Of a stretch of DNA of 64,000 nucleotides, positions 49,201-57,463 are shown in pieces. Each line of letters starts with the position of its first letter. Position 1 is the first letter of the stretch. The notes beneath the pieces were generated by a model. The model did not search any database. It worked only from the letters and a program-made list of their open reading frames with translations, and was not told the origin of the DNA. Position numbers and translations under genes: made by a program. Source of the DNA: Bacteroidota bacterium (GTDB lineage: Bacteria; Bacteroidota; Ignavibacteria; Kapaibacteriales; Kapaibacteriaceae); NCBI GenBank assembly GCA_018266735.1, contig JAFDZT010000002.1:546439-610438 (forward strand), read 5' to 3'.

Positions 49201-49296
49201 GCGCATGCCGCCGAGCATACCACCCGTCATGGTCGATTGCGAAACAGCGCTGACCGTCGTGGCGACGATCAGCGCTGCTGAAAAGAGGTTCTTCAT
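46213..49296 (-). CDS. Exported BNR/VPS10-type glycosyl-hydrolase-like protein
   Basis: A 1027-aa protein with a signal peptide (cleavage near VSAVSQ). It carries many BNR/Asp-box repeats: WKSTNGGVTMQPV, YRSYDGGKTWSFV, YRTTDGGATWENV, YRSADGGTTWTKL, YRSTDAGATWERR and YKTTDHGATWTSL. The start GMRARSIGPATMGGRIADLA is typical of a widespread ~1000-aa family annotated as glycosyl hydrolase in Bacteroidota, though enzymatic activity is generally unproven. No T9SS tail is seen; the C-terminus is helical. It lies 8 nt after the LolA-like gene. Confidence 0.9.
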   Translation of the reverse strand: MKNLFSAALIVATTVSAVSQSTMTGGMLGGMRARSIGPATMGGRIADLAVVSSDPKIIYVGAASGGVWKSTNGGVTMQPVFDDFNQSIGAIAIDQARPDTVWVGTGESWTRNSTSVGDGVYRSYDGGKTWSFVGLPKSERIARIQIDPKDPRRVFVAVTGALWSDSKDRGLYRTTDGGATWENVLFTNERSGCADVVMDTTDPNVLYAAMWEFRRTPYSFASGGPGSGLYRSADGGTTWTKLTNGLPQGDLGRIAIDISPLDHTLIYANVEAAESGFYRSTDAGATWERRSTTSASSVRPFYFSRIVADPVDKNVIHKAGLNYYRSADGGASFDALGGSSHSDHHAMWIDKRDNAHILDATDGGLYESFDKAKRFRHLANLPISQFYHVSLDMRAPYYVYGGLQDNGSWFAPVRTSDGIHNADWKNVGYGDGFAVLPDATDENIIFWESQGGEAQRTDLRNGETKKVQPVASREEGKLRFNWNTPIVRSSGDPSVIFIGSQYLHRSSNRGDAWKTISPDLTTNDSTKLKQDQSGGLTVDNSSAENHCTIVTIGDAAKDADVIWVGTDDGNIQVTRNGGSTWTNVTANVGGLPAHSWVSCVEASPTDPAVAYATFDGHTRGDMTPYVYKTTDHGATWTSLVAASPDVKGYANVIRQDPVRAELLYLGTEYGLYVSFDAGAHWLPFRNAIPPVPVRDLAVHPRDHDLVIATHGRGIYVLDDLTPLRAFDPQNISAEVTMLPSRPAVRRMGVISQRFSGDGEFVGSTTDDVATIWYFLKERPLKGATEIVIKDPAGTVIRKLPASTRKGLNKVEWPLRLPPPITATSEVGFAGGSFSGPLAPEGTYTVEVHRAGTVFTGTFTVVTDPIYQHSDADRASQQELVMTLYRLQTELAITQDIVLRTRTRLDTTLAHSEGVPTGTIASMRSLRDTLDAMNKQFVNTKVGLITGEEQLREQLSGLYGQVNNYMGKPTATQRDHAAILAERVGSGTRSVESILASLLPPVNEALKAAGKSEIAVETREQTEKRLRK

Positions 49297-49304
49297 GGAG
49301 GGGC

Positions 49305-50027
49305 TTACTTCGGCATCGTGAACACCGAGTCGGCGATCTCGATGTTCGTTTCGATCTTCTTGAGCGTGATCGTTTGGATCGTGGTTCCTTGCGTGCGCAA
49401 TTCCATTTGGAACGGACGCATGATCCCGCCAACATTCTGATAGTCGGAATAGATCGTTTCGACGTCCATTTCCTGACCCATCATCGATGACTTCTTCTCT
49501 TGCTTGAGTTCGAGGAACGACACGGCATCGATATAGACGAACTTCGTGTCCTTCTCCTTCGTGAACTTGAGCTTATAGGCAGTTGAACCTTCGACGTCCA
49601 CCGATCCGAGATTCTCAACGGTCCAACCGTCTTCTTTATATCCGACAAGGTCACCGTCGATATCGGCCATGTCCTTCATATCCTTGACGTTCTCGTCGGG
49701 GAGTTTTTCAGCTTTGCCTGTTCCGGTCATCGGATTGATCATCCAGCCGGTGGAGCCGTCGATGGCGGTCACGAACTTCATGCCCTGCACCTCGTTCTCA
49801 AAACGCATCTTACCGCCGCGCTTCACCTTCAAGGCGAACGACATATCCATCTGCATCTGTGCCATGGCCATGGTCCCCGTGGCAGAATAGGATGTGAGCG
49901 CCTTGAACTTTGCAAGGCCGCCCTGAGCATCGATGCTCTTCGTTATGATCTCGTCAGGCGTGATGGCCTGCGCGGTGAATGCCATCGTCGAGAGGAGCAT
50001 GGCAGCGAGAAATACACGGATCTTCAT
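49305..50027 (-). CDS. LolA-like outer-membrane lipoprotein-sorting family protein
   Basis: A 240-aa exported protein with signal peptide MKIRVFLAAMLLSTMAFTAQ. The ATG at 50027 is preceded by GGAG. The mature part is an antiparallel beta-sheet protein (QGGLAKFKALTSYSATGTM; FVYIDAVSFLELKQEKK; YQNVGGIMRPFQMELRTQG), matching the LolA/LppX-like fold used to carry lipids or lipoproteins across the periplasm. It is not the housekeeping LolA with certainty. Sharing a transcript with the BNR protein suggests joint action at the envelope. Confidence 0.8.
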   Translation of the reverse strand: MKIRVFLAAMLLSTMAFTAQAITPDEIITKSIDAQGGLAKFKALTSYSATGTMAMAQMQMDMSFALKVKRGGKMRFENEVQGMKFVTAIDGSTGWMINPMTGTGKAEKLPDENVKDMKDMADIDGDLVGYKEDGWTVENLGSVDVEGSTAYKLKFTKEKDTKFVYIDAVSFLELKQEKKSSMMGQEMDVETIYSDYQNVGGIMRPFQMELRTQGTTIQTITLKKIETNIEIADSVFTMPK

Positions 50028-50104
50028 CAATTCTCCATAGGAAGTGTGGGGCCAATGACGCAAAATTGCACTTCGTGTTTCACACCGACATCAAGAAATC
50101 ACTT

Positions 50105-51541
50105 ATGAACAGACGAAACGTCACCCTTCTGTGCCTCCTTGCCACCCTCCTTCCCTCCCTTGCCGTGTGGGCCCAGCCGAGCCTTCCCGACATGGTCTTG
50201 AGCGGATCGTGGACGGCGCTCTTCAACGCGCCCGACCGACCTGCGAGGTCCGTGATCCTGCATATCACGTCGTATCCGGGAGGTCCGCACGAAACCTATA
50301 TCGACATTCCGGACCGCGGTCTGTACGGTTTGCGCATGGACTCGACCCTCGTGCGAGATCCGCTGATCTCCATGATCTCCACGTCGGAACCAATGCGGTT
50401 CGAGGCCATGGTCCATCGCGACCAGATGTATCTGGAAGGCCTATGGAAGCAGGGCGGCAAGACGTGGTCGTTCATCGCACGCAAGATCGATCGGGCTGCC
50501 CAGCGTGTGCAGGAGCCCGGCCCCGTTGTTCCGTACCTCCGCAAACCCATTCGACTTCTGAATCGGGCCGGGGGTGTGGTGCTGGGTGGTGAGCTCGTGT
50601 TGCCCGATACTATGCATACATGGCCGGCTGTGATCCTTGTGAGCGATGCCGGTATGCATGATAGGAATGCTGAGGTGTCCGGACATCATCCGTTTCTGGT
50701 TTTGGCCGACTTGCTGGCGCGGCAAGGGATCGCCACGTTGCGACTGGACGACCGGGGCATGGGCTTGTCGGGCACGTATGGCACCGCCACCATGACCGAT
50801 CGTGTGTCGGACCTGGAAGTGGCCGTCGATCTGCTTCGAACGAATGCATACATCGCTCGCGACAGTGTCTACATTCTCGGTCATGGCGAAGGAGGCGTGA
50901 CTGCCGCGCATACGGCCATCACCCGGTTGGGTGTTGCCGGACTGATCCTTCTTGGAACTCCGGCGCTCGACGGTTGGGACCATTTGAAGGCACAGATCAA
51001 ATGGCAGGAGCAGGAGCGGCGTACGCCGAAAGCAGTGATCAAGGTGTATACCGACATGGCCGACGAATGGCGGTCCATTCTGCGAACTGCACCGAATGCC
51101 GACAGTGCGGCCGAACGCATCGAGCGCTATCATCAGGCACTCATTGCGTCAAAGGGAGCATCGATCGACAAGTATCGTAGGTTCCGCACCTTCATGCAAG
51201 GAGACCAACACGCCTATGTGCGGTCGACGATGGTGCCCCGTCTTGCAGAATTGAACGAACTGGACCTTCCCACCTCGCTTCCCTCCTCCTCCTGCAGAGT
51301 ACTGGCCCTGTTCGCCGAGAAAGATCCGGAGGTGCCCCCGTCTGTTCACGAACCGGCCTTTGCGAAGATCAAACAGCCAGCGGGCAGATCGGTGACCATA
51401 CGCCGATTCCCAATGATGAACCATTGGTTTCAGACGTGTTTGGCGTGTACGGTAGAAGAGATGTCGATGCTGAACGAGACGATCAGTCCGACGGTGGTCT
51501 CGACGATCAGCGAATGGCTACGTCCGGCACCACAGAAGTGA
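50105..51541 (+). CDS. Exported alpha/beta-hydrolase, nucleophile Ser replaced by Gly
   Basis: A 478-aa exported protein (signal peptide ending near LAVWAQ). An N-terminal ~120-residue beta domain precedes an alpha/beta-hydrolase fold of the BAAT/prolyl-oligopeptidase type: GVVLGGELVLPD, LRLDDRGMGLSG, and the nucleophile elbow ILGHGEGGV near residues 257-265. The elbow normally reads GHSEGG; the Ser codon position (50885-50887) is GGC, Gly. The Asp (ALFAEKDPEVP) and His (FPMMNHWF) regions are intact. It may be a non-catalytic binding protein. It overlaps the convergent rlpA gene by 35 nt. Confidence 0.86.
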   Translation: MNRRNVTLLCLLATLLPSLAVWAQPSLPDMVLSGSWTALFNAPDRPARSVILHITSYPGGPHETYIDIPDRGLYGLRMDSTLVRDPLISMISTSEPMRFEAMVHRDQMYLEGLWKQGGKTWSFIARKIDRAAQRVQEPGPVVPYLRKPIRLLNRAGGVVLGGELVLPDTMHTWPAVILVSDAGMHDRNAEVSGHHPFLVLADLLARQGIATLRLDDRGMGLSGTYGTATMTDRVSDLEVAVDLLRTNAYIARDSVYILGHGEGGVTAAHTAITRLGVAGLILLGTPALDGWDHLKAQIKWQEQERRTPKAVIKVYTDMADEWRSILRTAPNADSAAERIERYHQALIASKGASIDKYRRFRTFMQGDQHAYVRSTMVPRLAELNELDLPTSLPSSSCRVLALFAEKDPEVPPSVHEPAFAKIKQPAGRSVTIRRFPMMNHWFQTCLACTVEEMSMLNETISPTVVSTISEWLRPAPQK

Positions 51542-52226
51542 TGCGCTCCGCCACCGCATAACGCATGGCCTTGTTCGAGGCATCCGGTGGCACGATCACC
51601 ACGTAGGCGTCTGTTGCGTTGCGGCCCGTCATGGCGCGCGTGAAGGTCGTTGCGGGCGTGGTGGTCTCCAACTTTGCTGTTGGGATCACACGTACCGTCA
51701 TGTTGGCATCGATGGCCAGGACGGTGGAGTCGTTATCGCAGTAGAAATCGTGGATGGTGCGTGGCGTAAGAGCCATGAGCTCCACGGGGCTGACGGAGAT
51801 CTTCAGATGCTGGGCGGCGGCATAGGAAAGGTCGACCACGCGCTTGCGAACGAACGGACCGCGATCGGTGACCTCGACGAGCATGACCTTGCCGTTCACA
51901 GGATTGGCAACACGGATGAGTGAGCCGAACGGCAGGTTGCGGTGTGCCGCCGTGTATTCGTTCATGTTGTAGGTGCGACCACTTGCCGTGCGACGTCCGT
52001 GGAATTCGCGACCATACCACGAGGCCAATCCGTCGGTGATCTCATCCATCGGGAAGTAGAGTTCCTCGCGAACGTTCTCACGAATGGCGGTATCTGCGTT
52101 GTCGGTTCGTACACTTGCAGGAAGATCACGTGCTTCGACCAGGAAACTCACAGACATCACGGCGAGGAAGACGCACGCAAAGATCACCAGTCGCACGAGG
52201 GTGCGCATCGAGATCGCTGTCGTCAT
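51507..52226 (-). CDS. rlpA: RlpA-like septal-ring/lytic transglycosylase-fold protein
   Basis: A 239-aa envelope protein with an N-terminal membrane/signal segment (LVRLVIFACVFLAVMSVSFL). It has a double-psi beta-barrel domain typical of RlpA: LASWYGREFHGRRTASGRTY, HRNLPFGSLIRVANPVNGK and VEVTDRGPFV, including the catalytic-like Asp of TDRGPF. Such proteins cleave or bind peptidoglycan. The ATG at 52226 has a GGAGGA site 6 nt upstream. The C-terminal ~90 residues are less conserved and lack a clear SPOR domain. Confidence 0.9.
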   Translation of the reverse strand: MTTAISMRTLVRLVIFACVFLAVMSVSFLVEARDLPASVRTDNADTAIRENVREELYFPMDEITDGLASWYGREFHGRRTASGRTYNMNEYTAAHRNLPFGSLIRVANPVNGKVMLVEVTDRGPFVRKRVVDLSYAAAQHLKISVSPVELMALTPRTIHDFYCDNDSTVLAIDANMTVRVIPTAKLETTTPATTFTRAMTGRNATDAYVVIVPPDASNKAMRYAVAERITSVVPDVAIR

Positions 52227-52304
52227 TGTGGTTCCTCCGGACTGTTCGAGTTCTACAAGACAAGCAACTTCACACCTTTTTGCCTTGAAACCAATGAACG
52301 CTCC

Positions 52305-53195
52305 ATGAAAAGAAGTTCATACGTCATCTTAGTTGTTTGTTTACAATGCCTTACGTCAATTCAATTGAGTTCCGCACATCTTGTTGACACGTTACGCACC
52401 GAGGAATCCCCATCAGTTGACACAACGCACGTAAACCCTTATAAGATAGGGGCCATCGTTGGGGTGGGTGCAACGGCGTTCGTGATCGGGCATGTGTTGG
52501 TGAACGACTTCTGGTGGAAGGGTGAGAAGTCGGAATTCCATGTGAATTGGGAGCAGGATTGGAAGTATGCGCTGGGGGCGGACAAGCTCGGGCACATGTA
52601 TTTCGCCTACGCTTCGGCCACAGCGTTGGGGGGCGCATTCCGCTGGGCGGGCATGGATTCGGCCGCATCCATCTGGACGGGAGCAGGCATTGCCCTTGGC
52701 TATCAAACGTACGTGGAGGTGCGTGACGGGTTCAGTGCGAACTATGGGTTCTCGCCGGGCGACATGATCTTCAATACCGTTGGGGCGTCGATCCCAGTCC
52801 TACAGCACTACATCCCGGCGCTTCGCTCGCTGGAGCTCCAGATCTCCTACTTCCCTTCCGAGAAGTTCCGACAAGGTGGGTACGGTTCCATCATCGACGA
52901 CTACGAAAGCACAACGCACTGGTACAGTCTTTCGGTGTATGATGTTGTGCCACGCACTTGGCAGCAATGGTATCCGCCGTGGTTGAACCTGGCGTTGGGC
53001 CACTCTGTCCAGGGACTTGATGGGAACGGCGGTGGGCAGCACATCCTCTACCTCTCGCTCGACTGGAATCTGCAGCGTATCGAGGGCATTCCGTCGTGGC
53101 TCAAGGATGTGTTCCGCTACCTGCACATGTATCACCTACCGGCGCCGGCCGTGCGCATTCTCCCCAACGTGGTCTGGTACGGACTGCGCTTCTAG
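52305..53195 (+). CDS. DUF2279 (YfiM-like) exported protein
   Basis: A 296-aa protein with a signal peptide (MKRSSYVILVVCLQCLTSIQ, cleavage near SSAH). It shows the DUF2279 pattern: WKYALGADKLGHMYFAYAS, then GALGGAF-like small-residue helices (ATALGGAFRWAG) and YTYVEVRDGFSANYGFSPGD-type sequence ending in GFSPGDMIFNTVGA. It is likely an outer-membrane-associated protein; function unknown. The first ~120 nt of the gene and its upstream region are more AT-rich than the rest. Its stop shares CTAG with the stop of the convergent ompA-type gene. Confidence 0.87.
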   Translation: MKRSSYVILVVCLQCLTSIQLSSAHLVDTLRTEESPSVDTTHVNPYKIGAIVGVGATAFVIGHVLVNDFWWKGEKSEFHVNWEQDWKYALGADKLGHMYFAYASATALGGAFRWAGMDSAASIWTGAGIALGYQTYVEVRDGFSANYGFSPGDMIFNTVGASIPVLQHYIPALRSLELQISYFPSEKFRQGGYGSIIDDYESTTHWYSLSVYDVVPRTWQQWYPPWLNLALGHSVQGLDGNGGGQHILYLSLDWNLQRIEGIPSWLKDVFRYLHMYHLPAPAVRILPNVVWYGLRF

Positions 53196-55156
53196 TTCTC
53201 ACAGTCCTTGAGAACGGCCACTTCGATGCGACGGTTCTGTGCTCGGATGGCCTCGCGTTCCGCGCGCGACATACGAGCAGCGGCCCGGCCCTTGGGTTCC
53301 GGTGCACGCGGTTGCTGCGCGCCCATTCCCATGGTGCCCGTGATCTTCTGCGATTCGATGCCCTGTTCGAGAAGCCATTCCTTGACGCGGCGGGCGCGCT
53401 CTTCACTGAGCTTCCTATTGCGGCCCACGTCGCCTTCGCCGGAGGCATGACCTTCGATCATCACGCGAAGGTCCGGACATGACTCTTGCATATAGGAGAG
53501 AAGCTCTTCGAGATTCTTCTTGGTCTCCGGCTGATTGAAGTCGAAGTCACTCGTGTTCTGGCGGAAGCGAATGTCCTTTGCGAACTTCTTCCGCTGTTGC
53601 TGCGAGGCAGGGGGCTGGGCGGCAGGGGCCGGAGGGATCTGCGGACCGGAGTCGCGGCAACCACAGTCACGGCCCGGACCCGAGGCATACGGCGGAATAC
53701 CGCCACAGTCGCCACAGCATTTGTCGGATGGTTTCGTGTCCTTCGAATCGATCGTGCCATCGCCATCCGTGTCAGGATTCAGCGGATTGGTCTGGAATCG
53801 ACAGCTCAATTCGTCTGCATCCGTCAGTCCGTCAAAGTCCGTGTCGGGACGTAGCGGATCGGTCTTGAAGCGGAGCACTTCTTCTCCATCAAAGAGACGG
53901 TCGTTGTCCGAATCGGTCTTCGTGGGGTCGGTGTGATACTCGAGTGCTTCTTCGCCGTCCCGCAAACAATCTCCGTCAGAGTCTTGGAGCAGCGGATGCG
54001 AACCGTACTCCACCACTTCCGATCCATCGGTCAGTCCATCGCCGTCGGTATCGTCCTTGAGTGGTGACGTGCCGTGCTTGCGCACTTCGTCGGCATCGAT
54101 CAGTCCGTCGCCGTCGGTATCGGGATTGGTGGGATTCGTGTAGTAGGTGTAGACCTCTTCGGCATCGGCCACGCCATCTTCATCCGTGTCAAGCGCACGT
54201 GCATTGGTCTTGCGGGCAGCCTCTTCGTCGTCGAGCAGACCGTCGCCATCCGTATCCTTCTTGATGGGCGACGAGTTGAAGTACGTGGCCTCTTCAAAGT
54301 CGGTCAGATTGTCCACGTCCGAATCCACCTTGAGCGGATCGCTCAAATAGGCCTTCACTTCGACGAAGTCGTTCAGTCCGTCGCCATCCGTATCTGCACT
54401 GCGTGGATCTGTCCCCCGGTTGCGCTCTTCGGAATTCTCCAGACCGTCGTCGTCCCAGTCATTATCACCCAGGAAGTGGAAGGCCACGCCGGCGGAGATG
54501 GAGCCGTAGTTATCGTAGGCACCCAGGTCCACATCATCGAGGTAGGGTGTGAATGTGAACCGATAGGTTCCCTTGGCATTGATGGAGAGATCGTCGGTCA
54601 GGAAGACGTGCATTCCCAGGAAGACGGGAATGTTCACCGCAAGGCGATCGTAGACGCGATTGAGGTTGTTCGGGAGTGGTGAGTGTTCGTTCGAGTTCGT
54701 GGGCGACCACGTCAGCGCGCCGACGCCGGCACCCACGTAGGGCATAAAGGAACTTGACGGCAGGATATTGAAGGCAAGCTGGAGGTCGTAGGACGTTGCT
54801 CGGGTCCGGTTCCGCTCTTCAATGGTCGTGAGCGTGTTCGGATACGTTCCGCCAATGCCGGCATTCGGTCCGAAATAGTCCGGAAGGTTCTGCAACATGT
54901 AGGGCGTTACCTTCCACTGGAGCTCGCTCACCGAGGCGTTGGCACTGATCGTGAGGTGCTCGAGGGGTGAGTACCCGATGTAGATCTCACCATTCAGACC
55001 GAACAGATCGTCAGCGAAATCCCCATAATACTTCGAAGCACCGCCCATTATCCCCACGGATAAACGGTCAGAGCTCACCTGTGCCGATGCCCGTAAAGGC
55101 ATGACAATTAAAGCGAGTACTATGATGAACCGAGAAAACGTCTCAACCTTCGTCAT
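53192..55156 (-). CDS. OmpA-family protein with thrombospondin type 3 repeats
   Basis: A 654-aa outer-membrane protein. After a signal peptide (cleavage near LRASAQ) comes a beta-barrel (about residues 27-230, starting VSSDRLSVGIMGGASKYYG). Eleven Asp-rich calcium-binding type 3 repeats follow (231-475), then a Cys-rich linker (KCCGDCGGIPP, DCGCRDSG). An OmpA peptidoglycan-binding domain ends the protein (FRQNTSDFDFNQPETKKNLE; RKLSEERARRVKEWL; NRRIEVAV). About 20 residues (PRAPEPKGRAAARMSRAERE) are inserted before the last strand. It anchors the outer membrane to the cell wall. Confidence 0.93.
   Translation of the reverse strand: MTKVETFSRFIIVLALIVMPLRASAQVSSDRLSVGIMGGASKYYGDFADDLFGLNGEIYIGYSPLEHLTISANASVSELQWKVTPYMLQNLPDYFGPNAGIGGTYPNTLTTIEERNRTRATSYDLQLAFNILPSSSFMPYVGAGVGALTWSPTNSNEHSPLPNNLNRVYDRLAVNIPVFLGMHVFLTDDLSINAKGTYRFTFTPYLDDVDLGAYDNYGSISAGVAFHFLGDNDWDDDGLENSEERNRGTDPRSADTDGDGLNDFVEVKAYLSDPLKVDSDVDNLTDFEEATYFNSSPIKKDTDGDGLLDDEEAARKTNARALDTDEDGVADAEEVYTYYTNPTNPDTDGDGLIDADEVRKHGTSPLKDDTDGDGLTDGSEVVEYGSHPLLQDSDGDCLRDGEEALEYHTDPTKTDSDNDRLFDGEEVLRFKTDPLRPDTDFDGLTDADELSCRFQTNPLNPDTDGDGTIDSKDTKPSDKCCGDCGGIPPYASGPGRDCGCRDSGPQIPPAPAAQPPASQQQRKKFAKDIRFRQNTSDFDFNQPETKKNLEELLSYMQESCPDLRVMIEGHASGEGDVGRNRKLSEERARRVKEWLLEQGIESQKITGTMGMGAQQPRAPEPKGRAAARMSRAEREAIRAQNRRIEVAVLKDCEN
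53732..54466 (-). repeat. Eleven thrombospondin type 3 repeats, 23-residue period
   Basis: Eleven copies of an Asp-rich motif (DTDGDGLxD and variants such as DSDVDNLTD, DTDEDGVAD, DSDNDRLFD) recur about every 22-24 residues (about 69 nt) inside the OmpA-family gene. They are expected to bind calcium and form a stiff rod between barrel and cell wall. Confidence 0.9.
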
Positions 55157-55160
55157 ACAG

Positions 55161-55181
55161 TTTTCCACGAACTGTGGATAG
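55161..55181. other. Inverted pair of DnaA-box-like 9-mers
   Basis: TTTTCCACG and TGTGGATAG lie in opposite orientation 3 nt apart, directly upstream of the OmpA-family gene. The second matches the DnaA box (TGTGGATAA) at 8 of 9 positions, the first at 7 of 9. They also form a 5-bp hairpin (tccac/gtgga). No AT-rich unwinding region or dnaA gene is near. Confidence 0.2.
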
Positions 55182-55241
55182 CATGTGCATTCCCTTGGGG
55201 GAAACGGACACAGCAACTGTTATGCCAAGTCTGGTCGAGGG

Positions 55242-55790
55242 TCAGGAAAGAACGGCGAGGATCCGTTCGTTGACCTCGTCCACGGAGCCTACGCCGTGCA
55301 CGGAGGTAAGGGTCCCCTTCTTCCCGTAGAAGTCCAGGAGGGGGGCTGTCTCGTTGGTGTAGATCTCGAGGCGGTGGCGGATCACGTCTTCTTGATCGTC
55401 TTGACGTCCGCGCTGGAGGAGTCGCGTGATGATGGTCTCGTCATCCACATTGATGTTCACCACGTGGTCGATGGTGCGACCGGAGGCAGAAAGCATTCGG
55501 TCCAATTCCTCGGCTTGTGCCCGGGTGCGGGGGAAGCCGTCGAGGATACAGCCCTTGGCGAACTCGGGCTTGGCAAGGAACTCTTCGACGATCTTGGCCA
55601 CGACGTCGTCCGGGACAAGCTTGCCCTGACTTACGAACGACTGTGCAAGGATGCCTACGGGCGTTTGCGCTTGAATGGCGCTCCGAAATGCGGCACCGGT
55701 GGACATGTGGGCAATGCCGAGCTTCTCGGCGAGGATCTCTGCCTGCGTGCCCTTACCAACTCCTGGTGCTCCGAACAATACGATGACCAT
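55242..55790 (-). CDS. adk: Adenylate kinase
   Basis: A 182-aa enzyme interconverting AMP + ATP and 2 ADP. P-loop GAPGVGKGT is at residues 7-15, the AMP-binding region is HMSTGAAFRSAI, and ILDGFPRTRAQAEELD follows. The LID is short (QRGRQDDQEDVIRHRLEIY), without the zinc-binding cysteines, making it the small variant common in Bacteroidota. The gene is separate from the ribosomal operon, where adk is often found. It ends 85 nt upstream of the OmpA-family gene. Confidence 0.96.
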   Translation of the reverse strand: MVIVLFGAPGVGKGTQAEILAEKLGIAHMSTGAAFRSAIQAQTPVGILAQSFVSQGKLVPDDVVAKIVEEFLAKPEFAKGCILDGFPRTRAQAEELDRMLSASGRTIDHVVNINVDDETIITRLLQRGRQDDQEDVIRHRLEIYTNETAPLLDFYGKKGTLTSVHGVGSVDEVNERILAVLS

Positions 55791-55820
55791 TCACGCCTCG
55801 ATGTAGAAAAGAAGTCGGTG

Positions 55821-55828
55821 CGAAAATA
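55821..55828 (-). promoter_or_regulatory. Possible -7 box before adk (TATTTTCG on minus)
   Basis: One mismatch to TAnnTTTG, 30 nt upstream of the adk ATG and just past the stop of the pseudouridine synthase gene. Confidence 0.3.
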
Positions 55829-55832
55829 CAAC

Positions 55833-56588
55833 TCACATCCTGTCCGTGAACACCGAAGCATAGGGGGCGGCATACTTTCTCAGTACTTGGATGGCCGCGG
55901 CGAAGTCCTTGGGGTATGGTGCAGAGACCGTCATGGTCTCCTTCGTGGTCGGATGCGTGAACGTGAGCGAGTAGGCATGCAACGTCACCCGATCGATGAT
56001 GGGTCGTTCCTCGGCACCCTTGGAAAGGTTGAATCGCTTCTTGATGGAGGAAAGGAGGAAGGCAGAGGATTTGCCATAGTCGGAGTCCACCAAGAGCGGG
56101 TATCCAACGGCGCCGCAATGCACGCGGATCTGGTGCTGACGTCCGGTGATCAGGTTGCATTCCACGAGCGTGGCCACACGGAAACGTTCCAGCACGCGTA
56201 CATCCGTCCGTGCCTCCTTGCCCCTTGCCGAAGGCTTCATCAGTCCTTTGCGCCGTTGGTCTTGCGTGATGGGGATGTCGATGGTGAACGTGTCGCGATC
56301 CACCACGCCCGTGAGCAAGGCATGGTAGTGCTTCTGCGTGGTGTGGTGCTCGAACTGCGTGTTGAGGTCGCGATGGGCATCGGCCGTATGAGCGGCGATC
56401 ATCACGCCCGACGTGCCGCGGTCGAGCCGGTGGACGATCCAGATATCGCCATACCGTTCACGGAGCAGCCCCTTGACGTTCGGAAGCGTTGTGTCGAACC
56501 GGTCGGGAATGGCCAGCAGACCGGCAGGTTTGTTCACGACGACGATATCGTCGTCGTTGTACAGGATCTCGAGTTCAGGTTGCTTCAC
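55833..56588 (-). CDS. RluA-family pseudouridine synthase
   Basis: A 251-aa RNA pseudouridine synthase. The catalytic Asp motif is [15 protein letters not shown] (HRLDxxTSG); [14 protein letters not shown] is motif I, and [20 protein letters not shown] is the RQHQIRxH motif. No N-terminal S4 domain is present, so it resembles RluA or RluC/D lacking S4; the target uridine is unknown. The GTG start at 56588 overlaps the folD stop (GTGA), with GGGGAG upstream, and gives the normal length. Confidence 0.92.
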   Translation of the reverse strand: MKQPELEILYNDDDIVVVNKPAGLLAIPDRFDTTLPNVKGLLRERYGDIWIVHRLDRGTSGVMIAAHTADAHRDLNTQFEHHTTQKHYHALLTGVVDRDTFTIDIPITQDQRRKGLMKPSARGKEARTDVRVLERFRVATLVECNLITGRQHQIRVHCGAVGYPLLVDSDYGKSSAFLLSSIKKRFNLSKGAEERPIIDRVTLHAYSLTFTHPTTKETMTVSAPYPKDFAAAIQVLRKYAAPYASVFTDRM

Positions 56589-57463
56589 GAGTACAACTCC
56601 CCGCTGGCGCCAAGCACCGTGTTCTTCAGAAGCATGGCAATGGTCATGGGGCCAACGCCGCGCGGCACGGGCGTGATGGCACGCGCCTTGGGCTCGACGC
56701 TGGCAAAGTCGACGTCGCCCGTGAGTTTGGTGGTCCCGTCGGGTAGCATGATGCGGTTCATGCCAACATCGATCACCACCACACCGTCGCGTACATGGTC
56801 GCCCGTGATGATGTGGGCCACGCCGACGGCGGCGATGAGAATGTCGGCCTGACGGGTGAACGAGGCCAGGTCGCGCGTGCCGGTATGACACATCGTGACG
56901 GTGGCATTGCCGTGCGGACGTTTTTGTGCGAGGAGGTTGGCGATGGGCTTGCCGACGATGTTACTTCTCCCGACCACCACGGCATGGGCTCCGTTCGTGT
57001 CGACGCCGGTTCGAGCGATCAGTTCAATGATGCCGGCAGGTGTGCACGGTACGAAGCCGGGCAGACCGATCATAAGGCGACCGGCGTTCTCGGGATGGAA
57101 TCCGTCCACATCCTTGCTCGGCGCAATGGCCTCGATCACGCGGTGTTCGTTGATGTGTTTTGGCAGTGGCAATTGGACGAGGATACCGTGCACGGTCGGG
57201 TCGGCATTCCATGCACGCACCTGCTCGAGTACTTCCGCCTCCGATGTGGTCGCGGGGCGACGCACGATCTCGCTGCGAATGCCCACCTGCTCGCACATCT
57301 TGGCCTTGTTGCGCACGTAGACCTGCGAGGCAGGGTCGTCCCCCACCAACAGCAGCGAGAGTCCCGGGGTGATCCCCTTCGATGCTTGCAGCGCGGCAAC
57401 GTCTCGCTGTACCTCGTCGCGGATCTGTTCCGCGATCGCCTTTCCGTCGATGATCATAGCCAT
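56585..57463 (-). CDS. folD: Bifunctional methylenetetrahydrofolate dehydrogenase/cyclohydrolase
   Basis: A 292-aa FolD interconverting 5,10-methylene-, methenyl- and 10-formyl-tetrahydrofolate with NADP. Signatures are [20 protein letters not shown] (with the catalytic Lys), [29 protein letters not shown] and [17 protein letters not shown]. The ATG at 57463 has GGAG upstream and overlaps the O-antigen ligase gene by 10 nt. It overlaps the next gene by 4 nt. Confidence 0.96.
   Translation of the reverse strand: MAMIIDGKAIAEQIRDEVQRDVAALQASKGITPGLSLLLVGDDPASQVYVRNKAKMCEQVGIRSEIVRRPATTSEAEVLEQVRAWNADPTVHGILVQLPLPKHINEHRVIEAIAPSKDVDGFHPENAGRLMIGLPGFVPCTPAGIIELIARTGVDTNGAHAVVVGRSNIVGKPIANLLAQKRPHGNATVTMCHTGTRDLASFTRQADILIAAVGVAHIITGDHVRDGVVVIDVGMNRIMLPDGTTKLTGDVDFASVEPKARAITPVPRGVGPMTIAMLLKNTVLGASGELYS

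Noticed and set aside
55185..56852. Long open frame on the plus strand (555 codons)
   Set aside because: Antisense to adk, the pseudouridine synthase gene and folD, all of which have clear family motifs; the translation has no recognisable domain.
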